A stretch of DNA of 64,000 nucleotides from Luzula sylvatica (lineage: Eukaryota > Streptophyta > Magnoliopsida > Poales > Juncaceae): contig OX326959.1 of NCBI GenBank assembly GCA_946800325.1, forward strand, positions 627,501-691,500, in the 5' to 3' direction. Shown here piece by piece: positions 45,208 through 57,820 of this stretch. A program made the position numbers and the translations under genes. The notes beneath the pieces are model-generated. The model did no database searches, was not told where the DNA came from, and saw nothing but the letters and a program-made list of their open reading frames with translations. Within the stretch, counting starts at the first letter, position 1, and each line of letters opens with the position of its first letter.

Positions 45208-46914
45208 CTAATCATCAAGAAGAGTAACATGCTGAGTCGCGAGCAACTTGAGTTCGGTCTTCCTCGTCGCACTGGCTCCTGAAGTTTCGGTCATGTCGAG
45301 CTCTTCTGGCTTCATCCCAAATGGAAGCTTCCAGTCAAAATAGAACAATAAATTCGCCAGAGCAAACTCGACACTCGCCATGCCGAAATCCATACCAGGA
45401 CAACTCCTCCTTCCCGCACCGAACGGCAGAAACTCAAAATGCCCGCCCTTAAAATCTATGGGATTGTTCGCGAACCTTGTTCGAGAAAATAAACAAAATC
45501 ATTAAACTTTTTTGCATGATAATTTAAATATATAATTAGTCGTTCGTTTGTACCTCTCCGGATTAAAGCTCTCGCAATCCTCCCAGTACCGTGGGTCCCG
45601 CCCAAGTGCGTACACGTTTATCATGACACGTGTGCCGGCTGGTATTTTGTATCCTAGAACCTCGCACGTTTTTTCGGCCACTCTGGGGACCAACATCGGG
45701 CCCGGAGGGTGGAGTCTGAATGTTTCCTTCACGACTAGTTTCAGATAGTGGAATTCTGATACGTCTGTTTCTTCGAGCTTGTTTCTTCCTTTCATGACTT
45801 GACGTATTTCCTTTTGCACCTTTTCGAGCTCTTTTGGTTTTCGAAGTAGCTCTGACATGGCCCACTCGATGATCGCAGCGGACGTCTCGGTCCCGCCCAA
45901 AAACAAATCCTGATAATAATAATAATTTGACACATATACAATGTGATTAGAGAAAATGTTTGCATAATTTTTACTCAATTGAATCTTTCCGAAATGTTAT
46001 AATACCAAGATAACAGCTTTGATGTTGTCAAGGGTGAGAGGGAGTTCAAGATTACCCTCTTCCCTAATCCTGAGTAAAACATCGACTATATCCTCATCCT
46101 TTGAATCGCTTTTCCCGTTTGCTCGATCTAATTGGTGGTCCCTTAAAATGGCATCGAATATCACGTCGAGCTGGCGGTGAATGTTCTCTAGCCTTTTCCT
46201 TACCCCACTAAGCACGTCGAGGTACTTAAAGGATGGAAATGAGTCGACTACGCAAAATCCTGCGACTATTTGTAGTGCTTGTTTAGCGATTTTGAGGAAC
46301 TTTTGGTTGTTTTCGTTCTTCTTCCCGAATGCGGCCCTCGAGACGATGGTGCTCGTTAGATTTTTAACCCTTAAGCTGACATTGACGATTTCGCCATCGT
46401 TTGCATCAGAAGACACATCTTTGACGAGATTTGCCATCTCCTCCATTCTGACAGGACCAAAGGACTTGACTCGTTTCAGGCTCAGCAACTCCACGGTACA
46501 TATCTTGCGCAATTGCTTGTAGTAATTACCGTATGGCGAAAACCCAATATTGGTGCAATTATATCCAACAATTTGCGCCGCTATCAACACGGGTCTTGAG
46601 GCAAAGTTCGCATCTTGAATTTTCATCACCTCTTCAGCCCCCTCCTTGGAGGAGACCACTATGGTATCGACCTCCCCGAGCCGGATCAACATCAACGGGG
46701 CAGGATTCTTTAGAGCCAAATCGCGTAGCCGATGGTGTGGCAATCCGCCTGACAAGTGGTGCAGACTGCCGATTATCGGTAATTGCCATGGACCCGGCGG
46801 GAGCGGTATGTTGGAGTACGGGTCCTTCGACTTGGCAAACTTTCTTTTTAGTGCCACAATGAGGATTAATGCTAGGGTTGCAAGAAAGGGAAGAGAGGAG
46901 AGTTGGAGCTCCAT
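45208..46914 (-). CDS. Cytochrome P450 C, CYP71D-like, 510 aa, three exons
   Basis: Exons on the minus strand: 46914-46006, 45909-45554, 45475-45208. The first intron lies just before the I-helix, the usual site in this family. The second splits the codon of the Arg in the meander motif, so FNPER|F is only seen after joining; read without splicing, the last 61 codons look like a separate fragment. Features: N-terminal membrane helix, [13 protein letters not shown] hinge, [15 protein letters not shown] (C-helix), GGTETS (I-helix), [16 protein letters not shown] (K-helix), haem loop [10 protein letters not shown]. All catalytic signatures are present and the length is normal. A TATA box (TGTATATATATAC) lies at 46,974-46,986, about 60 bp upstream of the ATG. 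CYP71D-type enzymes often oxidise terpenes; that is the likely role but it is not proven. Confidence 0.92.
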
Positions 46915-48964
46915 TAGAGATTTGAGAACTTGCTACTTTTGTTGCTTGAATTGGAATTCTCTCTTTTAGAGGTTGTATATATATACACACACATGTTAAG
47001 ATACTACAAATATTTTCATTTAGTCTTGTGGGTAGAGATAGTCATGTTTGTTAGTTTTTTTATGTATTGATTGACACATTTTCTCTTTTTTGAAATGTCA
47101 CGCATGATTTCATAGAATTTTATGGATTAGGTCCGAAATAGATTGACAATTGACATGTCTTAATTAATCTAATAAATAAAGATACTGAAATTGAAAAAAA
47201 AAAAAGAACTTTAAAATCTGCATGTTGATATATTACAAAAATGCATGTACACTTTTATGTTGAGGCTTTCTATTATGCCCTTATATTTCACTTAATTTTT
47301 CGTAATGTAATTATGCTGACATCACACTAAATAGAAGTTCCTGTCAAATTCCAAAAATCTTCCTCTTCAAGTTTACTGTCCATTAAAATATATCTTAATT
47401 AATTATTAATTGTGTGTGTGGTTTGTGGTGGTGGCCGCAGAGAATAATTTTCCTTGCATGTTTGTCTATTAGTTTAGTAAGGAAGAAGGATTGCACCTCT
47501 GTTGACTTGCTAGTAACTGAATTTACCCTCCATTTGCCACTAATATATATATGTAAGAATTCTCACTATGCCTAATATTTCTTCTCTTTGACTAATTAGA
47601 ATCGTGACTTGAAATTTGAAGGCAGCCTAGCAGACCATTTACCACCCTTTCAACATCACTTGTGATGGCTAAATGATTTTAACAATTATAATATTATATT
47701 TCTTTATTTTTCTATAAGTGAAAGCAGGGTTTGTGAATTTGTATTCACAGATTATTAATATTAATAATTAATAATTAAAATAGATACTTTACAAATGATG
47801 ATAAAATCTAGCCTAGATACATCCACATTTGTTAAGAAGAAATGAGATACAAATACAAATGCAAATGGGGTCCTTTATGACATTCCTCAAACAAAAAAGT
47901 TACGATGATACGTCAATCGAAGAAGATTAATGAAAATTAATTGAATTAATTAGTACTTAAATTAATAATTAATTAGATTGATTTAATTAAAAAAATTTAA
48001 TAAATTCAATAAATTCTTTCTTATTGACGCACCAAAGATGTTTGTTCTTGTTGGCGAAGACATAATATATTAACTTAACCATCCATGTCTTGCATTTTTT
48101 TTAAGGCCCATGGGCTAAGAATATAAAATATAAAAGAGAGTTCAGTAATTCCAAGCGTAAGAAACTAAAAACTAAACATGGAAAAGAAAATCCTAAAATA
48201 ACAGAAGGCGAGAGGAATGAAGAAGCATTGGATTCTGCGAAGCATGTCTTGCACGTTGATATTGAAGAACATGAGAATTTCAAATTAATTCTTTAAATCG
48301 AAGGATGAATCCTACGTTATCCGGATACTTCAAAAATACAAAAGTATTTTAAGGATACGCGTATTCGATACGGATACGAGTGCGATATACGACTCGGATA
48401 TGTATCGGATACGGCTCGGATACGTATCGGATACGCCACGTGACATATCTGAATATTTTAATATTTATTTTTTTCGATTACGACATGATACGACATGATA
48501 CGGTTGGGAAAACGTCTATGATACGGCTGAAATACTTTATTTATGGTACTTCGGCCCATTATATATTTTAGTCAATAATATTTTTAAATAATTATATATG
48601 ATACTTCTAGGATAATTTAGATTAGTTCTAGGATATTTATCGAACAAGTTTATGATATTTTTATGATACTTGCATTGTTTGATTGATATTATTTATTGTC
48701 ATAATATTCAATTAAAAAATATTATTAATTTATTATTTAATTTATTACTTGTTTATTAATTATATATAATATAAATATATCAAAATAATAATTATATAAT
48801 CGTATTCGTATCCGTCATTTTTTTAAATTGTCGTATTTGTATCGTGTCGGATACGATATCCGTATCCGTACCCATGCAACCTAAGAAACACATGCACACT
48901 ATTTAATCATTTTCATGTTTTCTTTGTGTGATAATTGAAACTATGACAATCCATAAAATCCGTA
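46915..48964. other. Spacer upstream of P450 C, with a GATACG-rich inverted structure
   Basis: After the P450 C promoter the DNA is AT-rich. At 48,310-48,440 many overlapping CGGATACG words occur (for example CTCGGATACGTATCGGATAC), and an inverse set (TCGGATACGATATCCGTATC) lies at 48,800-48,880, suggesting the ends of a degraded element of about 0.57 kb. Confidence 0.4.
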
Positions 48965-49452
48965 TAATGGGGTCGGATACGAGCATGGAAGAGATAATCA
49001 ATACTATTCGTGATCTTAGCCCGGACAAAAGTCCGGGTCCGGATGGTATAACGGGCGCTTTATAAAATACTTCCTACCTTCGTTATTAAACCCTATATCC
49101 ATAACTATCCAAGAATTTTTTCGTACCGGTATTATGCCATCCGGTCTTGGTGATGCTAATATGGTGATTATTCCCAAGGTTAATGAACCTCAAATCATCA
49201 ATGATTATTGGCCAATTAGCGTCCTTAATACCATATATAAAATCATTGCCAAAATAATTGTTAATCGAATTCGACCTTCTTTGATGCGAATCATTGCCGA
49301 TGAGCAAAATGCCTTTTTACCCAACCGTCTTATCTCGGATAATATTATTATCCTTAAAGAGGTCCTTCATTCGTTTAGCCAAACAAATTTTTCCAAGCCC
49401 TCCTTTACGCTTAAAGCGGATTTATCAAAAGCATTTGATCGAATGAGTTGGG
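48965..49452 (+). pseudogene. LINE (L1-type) reverse transcriptase fragment
   Basis: It begins with MEEIINTIRDLSPDKSPGPD at 48,985, a standard L1 pre-RT motif. A one-base frameshift near 49,055 moves the frame to GRFIKYF...FFRTGIMPSG. It then continues with INDYWPISVLNTIYKIIAKI, IADEQNAFLPNRLISDNII and LKADLSKAFDRMSW (RT motif A), where the sequence is cut by an inverted LTR. The catalytic YxDD motif is missing. Confidence 0.85.
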
Positions 49453-49741
49453 TGCTGGGAATCGATCCGATCCCGGGCCCGCGCAGCGGATATGAAGGCC
49501 CGATCCAGTTCCCAAAACCCGAGATCACGCCTCGACTTCGAGAGTACAATACAAAGTAGGATAGACGATTACCAGCGTGAAATTGATCACGCACGACGGG
49601 TTGATCGCTCGTATCCTTCTCTTCTTCGGTGTCACGTTGGTGACTAGCCCGTGCGTCCCATACCACACGTCTCCCACCGTCTTGACACGTCTCCGGTTGT
49701 CTTCGTGCGTCCCATGCCCACACGCTTCCACAACCTTTTGC

Positions 49742-50752
49742 TGAAGGAAATACAGTTTCAGGATCAACCGTAAAAGTGTACACAAGGATAAACGAATGTA
49801 GTCGTACATTCGTGGCCATAACTGTCAGTGGGAAAATTCGATTTGAATGGTTCAAATTGGGTTATATAGATAATTAGATTATCTATAACCTTCATGTAGA
49901 AATATATTTCATATGAACGAAGTATCAGTGTCGTTTATGTGAAATACCGAAAGGGTGCAACAGTATGACATACAGTTAGTAAAACAGTCATAACTTTTGC
50001 ATACGAACTCCAATTGAGCTGGGACAAATTGGGTTGTGTAGATAATGAGATTATCTACAACTTTCATGTTGGGTGATTTTCTGTCAGAGAAATTTATCAA
50101 TTTCGTCTGGACAGAATACTGAACAGGTTCATGCACTTTTCTGTGTGAAAAGATGTATATTGGATATACATGCCTTTTGGCTAATCCTAATCCTATTAGA
50201 TATAAATAGGATACTTTCTCTCTCATCTAAATCAGACTATTGAGATTATCATTCTGCCCAATACACAAGAAAAAGAGCAAATTCAGATTTGATCTTACGT
50301 GAGTGAAAAGGTGCGAAGAGAGAGAAATAGAGAATCGATTAGATCGAGCAAGTTCGCCGGTGCATCGTCTAGGCAGGTGCATCCGTGACCGACCTCTTAC
50401 GAATCAACGTGGATACAAGTAGAGGAACGACGTTTGTGGTTCTTCGATTGTGATCGACTCGAGTGAGAAAGACGGTGGAAACGCTTGGACGCACGAAGAC
50501 GAAGTCGAGTGAACCGGCGTAGTTAACGAGTGGTGAAGGACGCGTGGTATGGGATGCGCGGATTGTCACCAACGTGACAGGAGGAATAGAGGCGGCGATC
50601 AACCCTTCATGTGCCATCAATTTGGCACTGGTATAGATCTATCCTTCTATTTGCATCGTACCCTCGAAGTCATGGCGTGATCTTGGATTTAGGGAACCGG
50701 ACCGTGCCTTCATTCCGCTGCGCGGGCCCGGGGTCGGGGTGAATTCCCAACA
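49742..50752 (+). repeat. Left LTR of the young Copia-like element
   Basis: It runs from TGAAGGAAATACAG to GAATTCCCAACA. A TATA-like GATATAAATAGG lies at about 50,196. It differs from the right LTR at roughly a dozen positions counted by eye, which suggests a fairly recent insertion. Confidence 0.95.
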
Positions 50753-52028
50753 GGAAGGTTGACTGTTTTACAACCCGTACCGAAAAGATGCCTTCTTGGA
50801 GGAGGACTCGATGCGCACAAGTTTGAAACTTGATGTTGCTAATCTCTATGCGGGCTAGTGGGAGTAGAATAAATCTCGAAAGAATTCGAGATCTGAAAAT
50901 GAACATTGTACCGATGAATGTTGACACGACTTCATCAAGAGTTGATGAATACGAGTCGAACACACAAAGGAATTATTTGTAGATCAAGTAGGCTATATCA
51001 TAAGCCGGTAAATACGGATTTACCATGGCAAATGATGATAGATCGAAATCATATGATGATTCGATATCCTACAGGGTTGCTATGAAAGGTTGATTCCACA
51101 TGACATGATGTCATGAATTCTGAGATTCGATCCGTGTAAAATTATCAAGTTTAGAACTTGATTTCATTACTTTCCGGGTTAGACCCGTGAAAAGACAATG
51201 GGTTTTCAAGATGAGAACCGACACGGATAGGAATACGCATATATGCAAAGCGAGGCTCGTAGCGAAGAGTTTCAAGAATTTCATAGTCGGACTATGAAGA
51301 AACGTTTTCGCATGTTGCCATGCTTTCACATTCTCGAAATTCTGCTTGACATGGTCGCGTATTATGACTATGTGATGTAGCAAAATGGATGTCAAAACCG
51401 AATTTCTTGAAAGAAATTTTATGAAAGGATGTGTACTTGGCACAACCTTACGGTTTTGTCGATTCATAAGAATCGGGGATAAGATATGCACGCTTTAACG
51501 ATCCATATGATAGATTAGAGAAAGCTTCTCGGAATTGGAATATTCGTTTTGATGAAGTTATAAACTGCTATAACATTGTCGGAACGAATGGAAACTTTGT
51601 GTACATATGAAGGTTAGTGGGAGCCGCGTTATATTTCTTGTAACGATACAAAATTTAGGCGAGACCGCTTATGAATTAAGCGTGAAGATCTATAGGATAG
51701 ATCTAAGAAGTTCCTCGTTCTATATTATAGCACGTATATCGACATATTGTTGAAAAATGTTTTAAACATATAACTCCTTGGCGGAGTTAAATAGAGATGT
51801 CGAATGGCAGAAATTTTCTACGGCTCGATGTGAGACATCAAGCAGGGCGAAAATAAAAATATGATACTTTACATTCAATGTGAGGATCTATTATATCTGT
51901 CATGATATGAATGTGGCTATATGTCGTATTGATGAAGCGTCTAATTCACCGTCAATAAAATCCAAGGAATCACACGAGTTTGAATGTAATGCGATTACAT
52001 GAGACTAACTCTTGTGAATGTATAATGG

Positions 52029-52029
<1 letters not shown>

Positions 52030-52101
<72 letters not shown>
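52030..52101 (+). repeat. (AT)n microsatellite
   Basis: An uninterrupted run of about 36 AT dinucleotides lies inside the young element's interior. Confidence 0.98.
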
Positions 52102-52105
<4 letters not shown>

Positions 52106-53920
52106 ATGGTTATGTATATTTAAATTCATCGGGATTTGTATTGATAGCGGTGAATGTTATCCTTGAATACTTTACAAAAAAATTCAGGATTTTTTATCTA
52201 TAATGGTGTGGAGGACGTGTTGGTTATAAAGAGTTATAACAACAACAGTTTCCAAAGATTAAGCACGTCCAAATATGTAGCACGACTTTCGATCACAAAG
52301 TGTGTACATGTTTTGCTTAAATGAAAACACGGTTATGTGGAAAGGTTCCACAAGACCAATAGTTTATGATTCTATTTACGGTGGCGAGTATATTGCGGTT
52401 ATTAATCGCAAAAGGAAGTGGTATGGATCAATGATACATGACCAAACTCTAGTAGTCACGAGTTATCGGATTTATGGTTGTTTATTGCGTGAGACGCAAT
52501 AGTACAAGCCAAAAATGCCGAGGTCACAACCACTTCTAGCCAATACTTAGAAAATTTCATTTGATCCATGAAATTTTATGAAATGAAGTGATCGTAGGTA
52601 TTAGAAATGTTCCAAACCTGATGATGATTAACACTAACGGCAACGTGCGGACCCGTTTACAAAACCGCTCTCTCTAGTCGCGTGTGACTGTCATGCGATG
52701 ACTATGGGTATGGAGATACCTAGAGGAGGAAGAAGAGAGTAGAGTGTAGTTATCTAATACAATAGTCCTCGCAGGTTGTGGGTATGGAGATATCCATAGG
52801 TAAACGTTGTATCACCCAAATACTTAGTCCATATGAATGCATCCCTTTTAAAATTTTTGTTTACTTAAATTAATATGCATTCACCTTATATGAAAACTGT
52901 GTGCGGGTTGTGTAATATGATTGTTACATGAACCTTGATTTGAACTTGTGTGGACGTCGACATGGTTGAGGACCATGTGCAGCAAAACCATCACACTTAA
53001 AGTGTCATTTCTAAACATCCCTAGTCGCGGATCAGCTTGCTTAAGAGAGAAGCATTTATATTATTAGATAATAGACTGAACGCGCACACTAGTACGTTTG
53101 CCGAGGAGATGATTATGTTTTGCTAATCATGGGACAAGGTGCTTGTCGAATCGGGAACGTAGATATATGTTAGGTTACATGTATTGGATATGACCGAAGC
53201 CGCGAGACCATGACATGGTTTAGTCATTATAGATGGACTTGCGACGGATGGGGTTTTAGGTTCTTCAAACTTGAGGGGATCATTGATTGCGTTACATGCG
53301 TAACACAATGCTTTGATATGATCTTACGCTCACCGTAACAGGGAGTTAAAAGGGTCATCATTGGGTATTGTCCGAAACACGGAATTCAATGTGAGTCTTC
53401 AAGATAGGAATTGTTTATTCCGAAAGGAAGAGATATCTCTTAGGCGCCGCTCGATGAGTCGATTAACGAAAACTGTGGCCACAGTCAATGATATTAATGG
53501 TTAATATCGATTGAAATTTGTTAACTCAACTCGGAATCGGGGAATAAGTGCAGTTAATCAAATTATAAGGATGACTATTACCATGCCTTTTGATTAACGG
53601 ACATCGCAAACAAGAGAACTAGTAACCGCTATTCGAGATAGGCACAATGATCACAATCATTATTCGTTTAACATGGGTAGCTATGATGGAGTGACTAGAT
53701 CCCGCTCATGAGCTTGTAGGTATTGGAAACAACCTACTGCCATCGTTAAGTCGAACCTACATGGTCACACAACGAGTCGTACTAAGTCGGGATTGATCAT
53801 AAAATTGGCACATTGGATGTGCATAGCTTGGTATTTGATACGCGAGCTATATTCTCTAAAATCATGTGTATTGGATATGCATGAGTACCTTTTAGGTAGA
53901 TCTGAAATTGAGTGGGAGAC

Positions 53921-54931
53921 TGAAGGAAATACAGTTTCAGGATCAACCGTAAAAGTGTACACAAGGATAAACGAATGTAGTCGTACATTCGTGGCCATAA
54001 CTGTCAGTGGGAAAATCCGATTTGAATGGTTCAAATTGGGTTAGATAGATAATTAGATTATCTATAACCTTCATGTAGAAATATATTTCATATGAACGAA
54101 GTATCAGTGTCGTTTATGTGAAATACCGAAAGGGTGCAACAGTATGACATACAGTTAGTAAAACAGTCATAACTTTTGCATACGAACTCCAATTGAGCTC
54201 GGCCAAATTAGGTTGTGTAGATAATGAGATTATCTACAACTTTCATGTTGGGTGATTTTCTGTCAGAGAAATTTATCAATTTCGTCTGGACAGAATACTG
54301 AACAGGTTCATGCACTTTTCTGTGTGAAATGATGTATATTGGATATACATGCCTTTTGGCTAATCCTAATCCTATTAGATATAAATAGGATACTTTCTCT
54401 CTCATCTAAATCAGACTATTGAGATTATCATTCTGCCCAATACACAAGAAAAAGAGCAAATTCAGATTTGATCTTTCATGAGTGAAAAGGTGCGAAGAGA
54501 GAGAAATAGAGAATCGATTAGATCGAGCAAGTTCGCCGGTGCATCGTCTAGGCAGGTGCATCCGTGACCGACGTCTTACGAATCAACGTGGATACAAGTA
54601 GAGGAACGACGTTTGTGGTTCTTCGATTGTGATCGACTCGAGTGAGAAAGACGGTGGAAACGCTTGGACGCACGAAACGAAGTCGAGTGAACCGGCGTAG
54701 TTAACGAGTGGTGAAGGACGCGTGGTATGGGACGCGCGGATTGTCACCAACGTGACAGGAGGAATAGAAGGCGGCGATCAACCCTTCGTGTGCCATCAAT
54801 TTGGCACTGGTATAGATCTATCCTTCTATTTGCATCGTACCCTCGAAGTCATGGCGTGATCTTGGATTTAGGGAACCGGACCGGGCCTTCATTCCGCTGC
54901 GCGGGCCCGGGGTCGGGGTGAATTCCCAACA
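53921..54931 (+). repeat. Right LTR of the young Copia-like element
   Basis: It has the same ends as the left LTR (TGAAGGAAATACAG ... GAATTCCCAACA) and the same length. Differences from the left copy include single-base changes and two compensating one- to two-base indels near 54,676 and 54,768. Confidence 0.95.
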
Positions 54932-55248
54932 TTTGCTCCATTACTTCTCCGGTTTGATCACAAACGAAGAGCCACAAAGTGCGAACTCCTCTACTCGTAT
55001 CCACCGTGAGTCGTAATACCTTGGTCGCGGATGCACCTGCCTAGACGATGCACCGGCGAACTTGCATGATCGCGTTTGATTCTCTAATCCGAGAAAACTC
55101 TTTTTCTCTTTCTCTCTTTCTCATCGCACTCTTTCAACTCTTTGATATAATGAATTATCTGGATTGGACTTCAATTGACTGAATGGAGGAGAGAGAAACA
55201 TCTTATATATAATACATATGATAAAGATGGGCCAAAAAGTATGTAGAG

Positions 55249-55496
55249 TTCTATCATACACCCTTTTACAAAGGTATTTTGGGTATTTTAGCAACTAATT
55301 ATATTTGTAAAAGGGTGTATCATAAAATTTATCTTTTATGAAGATTTTTGTTTAAATGAACAACAAAAAATTCCAATTTAGTTAAACATTAATTGATAAA
55401 TATATTTGATATCTTACCTTAAATATTCATAAATGGATAATTACTTCAAATACCTTTGACAATGAATGTATGATAAGGAAAGGGTGTATGATAGAA
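55249..55496. mobile_element. MITE inside the old LTR
   Basis: Terminal inverted repeats TTCTATCATACACCCTTT and AAAGGGTGTATGATAGAA bound 248 bp. A further internal inverted copy (TGTAAAAGGGTGTATCATAA) lies near 55,305. The old LTR's sequence resumes on each side. Confidence 0.8.
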
Positions 55497-55979
55497 GCCC
55501 CCAACTATTATACATCTTTTCAAACATAAAACTGCATGCACCCTTTCAGTATTCTGTTGAAACGAAATTGTTAAATCGTTTAAACCGACTTCAAACCTTC
55601 ACGAAAGTTGTATATAATCTCATTATCTTTCCAACCCAATTTGGCCCAACCCAATTGGAGTTCGGATGCGAAAGTTATGACGGTTTTACTAACTGTATGT
55701 CAAACTGTCGCAACCTTTCGGTATTCCATTAAAACGAAAATGGTAAATCGCTCAAATGAAATATCTTTCTTCATGAAAGTTCTAGATAATCTTATTATCT
55801 AACTAACCCAATTTTAACAATTCCAATTGGTGTTGTTATCTGAAAGTTATGCCAGTTTTACTAAAACTGCTTAAACTGAATTTTCTGATTTTCTTAATAA
55901 AATCGTTTCTTATCAATTTAACTATGAATATCCAATATACATATGCGCATCTAATATACACATTATTTATGCCCACGAA

Positions 55980-56402
55980 AGTTGATTGGTGCTTCAAGCC
56001 GAGGTTTTGGCTTGCCTCTTTGCGCTACAAAAGTTGGCCTCGCTTGAAATTTCCTCTTGTGCCATTTTTTCGGACAATGCACTTGCTAACAAGTCTCTCG
56101 ATGTTGATTGGCGCGCATATTATGACTTCGAGGATTGCCGTGCTCTAGCAAGCTCACACACGGGATGGAAATTCTACCTTATCTCTAGAGATTCTAACAA
56201 GGAGGCGGATTTCTTGGCAAAGAGTGCTAGAATGACTCAAGTATCTTTAATTTCGACACCTTAGATGGTTATTAGGATCTTTTTTTTTTGAGTATCCGTT
56301 TTTTCTTTTAGTCACTAAAGAGTCCTACGTTTGTATATTGTAATGGTGACATAATGTAAATATATGCTTACGGGTTTTTTTAGCACACAAAAAAAAAAAA
56401 AA
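55980..56402 (+). pseudogene. LINE RNase H domain and poly(A) tail
   Basis: A frame of about 90 codons (VLQAEVLACLFALQKLASLE, CAIFSDNALANKSLD, LISRDSNKEADFLAKSA) is the C-terminal RNase H domain typical of plant L1 elements. It is followed by a stop at 56,262-56,264, a T-rich 3' untranslated region and an A run ending at about 56,402. It is probably the tail of the LINE whose RT lies at 49 kb; the middle of the element is missing. Confidence 0.75.
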
Positions 56403-56773
56403 TTTATCAACGTGTTTCATCATAAAAGGACAAAGCTTATGTCATTAAAGGACATGTACACCATTGTCCATTCGCCATCAAAGATGGTGTCCAACGAAAT
56501 TTATGATAATATTAATATTAATTAATTGTTAATTATGTGTTTTCTTATTGACCACAGTTTAGTAAAGTGTGTTAATTATTAACTACAGTTTATTAACCAC
56601 AGAGGATGGGTTGTGAAATTCGGGGCAAAGTAAATTTTGCCTTTAATATAACGTGATAATATTTTTCTAAGATGAGCAATTTCATCAGAGAATACAGAGT
56701 GGCAAATAACGAAATTAATATTTTCACTAGTTGTATTTCTATTTTTATCATACAACTGCATTTTAAATTATTG

Positions 56774-56775
<2 letters not shown>

Positions 56776-56872
<97 letters not shown>
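56776..56872 (+). repeat. (AT)n microsatellite
   Basis: A nearly uninterrupted AT dinucleotide run of about 97 bp. Confidence 0.98.
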
Positions 56873-57194
56873 CATGGTCACGTACAATTTTATGGGAAAT
56901 TCTTAAAGAAACTTACTAACAATTTTGGACTTAAAAAGTTTTTAAAAAAACTTTCACCTTATTAATACTCCAAACAACTTCTTTTAAACAAAGTTTTGTT
57001 TCAAATATTCTTTGTAGAAGTTAAAATTAATTCTGGATGTCTTACATTTTTTTTGGGACCAAAATACTCTTCTATTTTCATATTTGATAAATAAAAAAAT
57101 TCATAAATATGTTGAGCATATAATAATTAAAATAATAATAATTATATGATATATTAATATAAATTTAATATTTTATTTATTATGTATTTTATAT

Positions 57195-57820
57195 GAGTGG
57201 TGATGCATGTCTCCCTTAAATTCTTCTAGATTGATTAATGTGTTGGCGTCTGCATTAACGATGGTGGTAAACCATGACTATTTAATTTTTTTTCCATCCT
57301 ATATAAGAAAATAAAGTAAAAAAAATTCACCGTTTCAAACATCATTAATTTATTTAATATTTTTAACAACTTTGTTTACCACCATCTATAATTAATGAAA
57401 TTTAAATCTATAAATTTGGAAAAGAAGTTATTGGACTAAATTAATATATCATTTAACATGTGTTAAACGGATACATGAATAAAATCATCGTAAAAAATAA
57501 ACAAAAATATAATAATGAAAACGAAAATAATAATTTCGCAAAAATTAGAAAATAAAAATGAAAATATATATTTTTTAAATATTGAAAATAAAATAATAAA
57601 ATTTTGTTCAAATAAATATAATTTATCATGTGTTAAAACAAATATAATAAAAATATTAAATAAAACAAATTATTTTTTAATAATTTGGTTTCCCATCTAA
57701 TCAATATGGTTTACCACCTAATAAATACAATTTACCACATAATTTAAAATTTAATCTATTTATTATATATTATCAACACATCAATACATTGAGAGGAAAT
57801 TAGAGAGGACAAGTATAATT
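57195..57820. mobile_element. Inverted-repeat (MITE-like) element
   Basis: The left part GAGTGGTGATGCATGTCTCC, then TTAATGTGTTGG, is matched imperfectly in inverse by CAACACATCAATACATTGAG and GAGAGGACAAGTATAATTTT at the right. A relative of the left end lies at 8,924. The interior is AT-rich. Confidence 0.4.

Larger units (their letters stand above)
49742..54931 (+). mobile_element. Young Copia-like LTR retrotransposon, 5.19 kb, defective interior
   Basis: It is bounded by two 1,011-bp LTRs and a perfect 5-bp target duplication TTTGC (49,737-49,741 and 54,932-54,936). The interior (50,753-53,920) has no long open frame, but Copia-like pieces remain on the plus strand: VYLAQPYGFVDS near 51,440 (reverse transcriptase) and NENTVMWKGSTRPIVYDSIY near 52,325 (RNase H region). 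The polypurine tract AATTGAGTGGGAGAC directly precedes the right LTR. It is non-autonomous in its present state. Confidence 0.9.
49453..55975 (-). mobile_element. Old solo-type LTR in minus orientation, split by a younger insertion and a MITE
   Basis: Bases 49,453-49,741 are the diverged reverse complement of the 3' part of the young element's LTR (TGCTGGGAATCG..., then GGGCCCGCGCAGCGGA), and 54,937 to about 55,975 continue that LTR (for example ACTAACTGTATGTCAAACTG against the LTR's CAGTATGACATACAGTTAGT). Between them sits the young element with a TTTGC target duplication. A MITE at 55,249-55,496 interrupts it again. The far end is approximate. Confidence 0.75.

Noticed and set aside
45208..45393. 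A separate 61-codon P450 C-terminal pseudogene fragment
   Set aside because: Splicing at 45,554/45,475 restores the PERF and haem motifs, so it is the last exon of P450 C.
49742..50752. Small minus-strand proteins in the LTRs
   Set aside because: The same frames recur in both LTRs; they are LTR sequence and not genes.
52018..52203. Tyr-Ile repeat protein
   Set aside because: The frame is just the (AT)n microsatellite.
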